From Acholeplasmataceae bacterium UBA6190 (GTDB taxonomy: Bacteria > Bacillota_I > Bacilli_A > Acholeplasmatales > Acholeplasmataceae): a stretch of 44,606 bases of DNA. The position numbers and the translations under genes are program-made. The first letter of the stretch is position 1. Every line of letters starts with the position of its first letter. The stretch lies in contig DITG01000039.1 in assembly GCA_002422045.1 (NCBI GenBank), positions 219 to 44,824 on the forward strand, in the 5' to 3' direction. Of the stretch, positions 42,428 through 44,606 are shown one piece after another. The notes beneath the pieces were generated by a model. That model saw nothing but the letters and a program-made list of their open reading frames with translations. It was not told the DNA's origin and searched no databases.

Positions 42428-44606
42428 ATGCTGTCTTACTTGAACACGCGTTCCAGCATGAATAGACATATCAAAAAAACATCGAAAACGATGTTTTTTA
42501 AGTCATCTACAGATACCTACAATGCCTATTTGTGTGCACTCGATTTCAAGGAAAATCAAGAAACAGTCTTCATCGTCACTTCTAATCTCTATGAAGCTCA
42601 GAAATATTACGATACAATGAGCCAGATTCTAGATCCTGATGATGTACTCTTTTATCCTGCGGACCAGACACTGACATCCATCATGGCGCTTGGTAGTCCA
42701 GAATTCAAAAGCGAACGTATCTATACACTCAAACAATTGATGACGGGTAAACCTTTTGTTGTTGTGACAACACTACAAGGGTTATGCCAAAGACAATTGA
42801 CGCCTGAGGATTATCAAAACAGTGTGAAAAGACTGGAAAAGGGACAAACATACGTTTTGGACAAATTGGTTCAGTATCTTGTTTATAGTGGATACCAGAA
42901 ATCATATACTGTCGAAAAACCAGGTGAGTTTTCCATTAGAGGGCATATCTTGGATATTTACACGCTCAACCACGACCAGCCTTATCGTCTGGACTTTTTT
43001 GATGACGTTTTGGATCAGATCAAAATTTTTGATGTCGAAACACAAAGAAGCCATGCAGAAGTTGAAAAACTTGAGATCGCACCGATGAACGAACTCTTTT
43101 ATACGGATGGCATGAAGTTGGATGCCATTTCAAAAATCACATCGTTTTTCGCAAATAAAACATTATCCGAACGCGAAAAAGAAAAACTCGATTCTGATCT
43201 TGAGCATCTGGAAATGCGTACCAAAGTCGACGGACTGGGCATCTATATGCCGTTTTTCAATCCACAAGAAACCACAGTGATTGATTTTAGTCCAAAACGG
43301 AAGATATTCATGATCGATGTCCATAAAATGAAAGTCAACGAAGAAGCCATTGGTTCTGACCTTCTGACTTATGCGACGACCATGAACGGATCTCATTTTC
43401 TAGAGATTCCTTTTCGAATTCCTTTTGAAAAACAACTCAAAGAAATCCATATCGAAATCGACAATTTCGGTCTGAATAGTCCAAACGGGTCGATTGATTT
43501 GGGTGTTTCATTAACCAATAACTATCAGGGAAATCTACCTCTTTTTCATCTAGATGTCAAAGATATGCAATCCTATACAATCGTCTTAGGTGTCAAAACC
43601 AAGCATTATCATGATCAGATTGTCTCATTTTTAAATGACAAACAGATTCATTATCGACAGATATTGTCTCATGAGCCAGGCATTATCTTGTGGGATCAGA
43701 CGACGTATGGATCATTCACTTCCAAAGATGATCATCTGATGGTGCTCGATGAAGCACAACTGTTTACCTATAAAGTCAGACCTGCAATCCGGTACAGAAG
43801 TGTACTCAATCAAGCAACCAAGATCAGACGGATCGAAGATTTAACGGTTGGAGATTTTGTTGTCCACTATGATTATGGCATTGGACAATATGTCGGAATG
43901 AAAACGATGGAACTCTCCAAAGAAAAACGAGATTACCTCCACATCATCTATGCCAATGACGAAGCGCTTTATGTGCCCATGGACCAAATCGATATGGTCT
44001 TGAAATACAGCAGCCATGATGGTATGCATCCGAAGTTATCGAAACTCGGTGGCAAGCAGTGGTCAAAGACAAAGGCATCAGTCAGAATGAAGATCAAGGA
44101 CTTATCCGATCGTCTGATTGCACTTTATGCCCAAAGACAACAAAGTGTAGGGCACGCATTTGATCCTGATACTGACATGCAAGTTCAGTTCGAACGTGAC
44201 TTTCAATATGAAACCACACGTGATCAGGAACGCGCCATTTTGGATACGAAACACGATATGGAAATCGAGCGTCCGATGGATCGACTGATTTGCGGAGATG
44301 TCGGATTTGGAAAAACCGAAGTTGCATTAAGAGCCGCATTCAAAGCGGTGATGTCGGCCAAACAAGTACTCTATCTGGTGCCGACGACCGTTCTAGCAAG
44401 ACAGCACTACTATACATTCAAAGAACGGTTTGACAAGTATGGCGCGAATGTCGCCTTACTTAGCCGTTTTGTCACCCCCAAAAAACAGAAAGAAACCATC
44501 GAAGGACTCAAGAAAGGCTATGTGGATGTCGTGATTGGCACACACCGGTTGCTATCTGAAGATGTCAAATTCAAGGATCTTGGCTTGCTGATTGTTGATG
44601 AAGAAC
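42428..44606 (+). CDS. mfd: Transcription-repair coupling factor Mfd, C-terminus cut off by window edge
   Basis: Removes stalled RNA polymerase from DNA damage and recruits UvrA. I see 726 codons of a protein usually near 1150. A UvrB-like N-terminal part includes FYPADQT, SERIYTLKQLMTG, YQKSYTVEKPGEFSIRGHI and DIYTL. An RNA-polymerase-interacting domain has LTVGDFVVHYDYGIGQYVGM, and the helicase start has LICGDVGFGKTEVALRAAF (Lys629). The last codons read IVDEE, the DEEx box at the window end. AAGGAG precedes ATG 42428. It is the last gene in view of the rnmV-mfd block. Confidence 0.97.
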   Translation, partial: MLSYLNTRSSMNRHIKKTSKTMFFKSSTDTYNAYLCALDFKENQETVFIVTSNLYEAQKYYDTMSQILDPDDVLFYPADQTLTSIMALGSPEFKSERIYTLKQLMTGKPFVVVTTLQGLCQRQLTPEDYQNSVKRLEKGQTYVLDKLVQYLVYSGYQKSYTVEKPGEFSIRGHILDIYTLNHDQPYRLDFFDDVLDQIKIFDVETQRSHAEVEKLEIAPMNELFYTDGMKLDAISKITSFFANKTLSEREKEKLDSDLEHLEMRTKVDGLGIYMPFFNPQETTVIDFSPKRKIFMIDVHKMKVNEEAIGSDLLTYATTMNGSHFLEIPFRIPFEKQLKEIHIEIDNFGLNSPNGSIDLGVSLTNNYQGNLPLFHLDVKDMQSYTIVLGVKTKHYHDQIVSFLNDKQIHYRQILSHEPGIILWDQTTYGSFTSKDDHLMVLDEAQLFTYKVRPAIRYRSVLNQATKIRRIEDLTVGDFVVHYDYGIGQYVGMKTMELSKEKRDYLHIIYANDEALYVPMDQIDMVLKYSSHDGMHPKLSKLGGKQWSKTKASVRMKIKDLSDRLIALYAQRQQSVGHAFDPDTDMQVQFERDFQYETTRDQERAILDTKHDMEIERPMDRLICGDVGFGKTEVALRAAFKAVMSAKQVLYLVPTTVLARQHYYTFKERFDKYGANVALLSRFVTPKKQKETIEGLKKGYVDVVIGTHRLLSEDVKFKDLGLLIVDEE

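Overview
The window is a replication-origin region (oriC) of a low-to-moderate-GC Firmicute-like bacterium. Gene content and order fit the Acholeplasma/Mollicutes side of the Firmicutes best. UGA is a stop codon here (it ends gyrase-region genes such as recF), so this is not the Mycoplasma/Spiroplasma code 4. Placement is inferred from several clues: rpmH-rnpA-yidC-jag lies left of oriC and dnaA-dnaN-yaaA-recF-gyrB-gyrA lies right of it; YidC is a lipoprotein with an extra outer domain; phosphotransacetylase is of the PduL type; and the Bacillus-like block rnmV-ksgA-ispE-spoVG-prs-pth-mfd is compacted and lacks glmU and purR at their usual positions. No tRNA, rRNA, CRISPR array or insertion sequence was seen.

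Layout. Positions 1-722 (minus strand) hold the N-terminal two thirds of a sugar ABC-transporter ATPase with a consensus promoter and a CRE-like operator. Positions 1179-4991 (minus) hold asnS with an asparagine T-box, rmuC and a membrane-anchored papain-like (YiiX-type) enzyme. Positions 5078-7675 (minus) hold jag, yidC, rnpA and rpmH. The oriC lies at about 7742-8059, with a second DnaA box in front of dnaN. Positions 8060-16607 (plus) hold dnaA, dnaN, yaaA, recF, gyrB and gyrA. A SAM-responsive S-box-type riboswitch (16741-16875) controls the methionine transporter metNIQ (16887-19362).

Positions 19477-23259 hold an LTA-synthase-like enzyme, a DUF1361 membrane protein and galE. Positions 23515-25056 encode a secreted MACPF pore-former-like lipoprotein ending in a three-repeat beta-prism, the most striking gene here. 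Positions 25176-29501 (minus) are a three-gene uronate-oligosaccharide locus: a GPH-type importer, an unrecognised 616-residue candidate lyase and a GH105/GH88 unsaturated uronyl hydrolase. Positions 29618-32299 hold divergent uppP and popT-like (DUF368) genes, the latter coupled to galU.

Positions 32300-33855 hold serS with a serine T-box, followed by a two-component system (33999-35911), a HIT hydrolase (minus) and pduL. From 37032 to the right edge runs a tightly packed housekeeping operon: an HD phosphohydrolase, rnmV, ksgA, ispE, spoVG, prs, pth and the first 726 codons of mfd.

How the genes work together. Genes diverge from oriC and are largely co-directional with replication. GalE and GalU can supply UDP-galactose and UDP-glucose for glycolipid or polymer synthesis. 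The LTA-synthase-like enzyme, UppP and the DUF368 protein point to a lipid-carrier and glycerophosphate-polymer surface chemistry. Methionine uptake and two aminoacyl-tRNA synthetases are each governed by leader RNAs acting through transcription attenuation. Product names come from motif recognition by eye; no database search was run.
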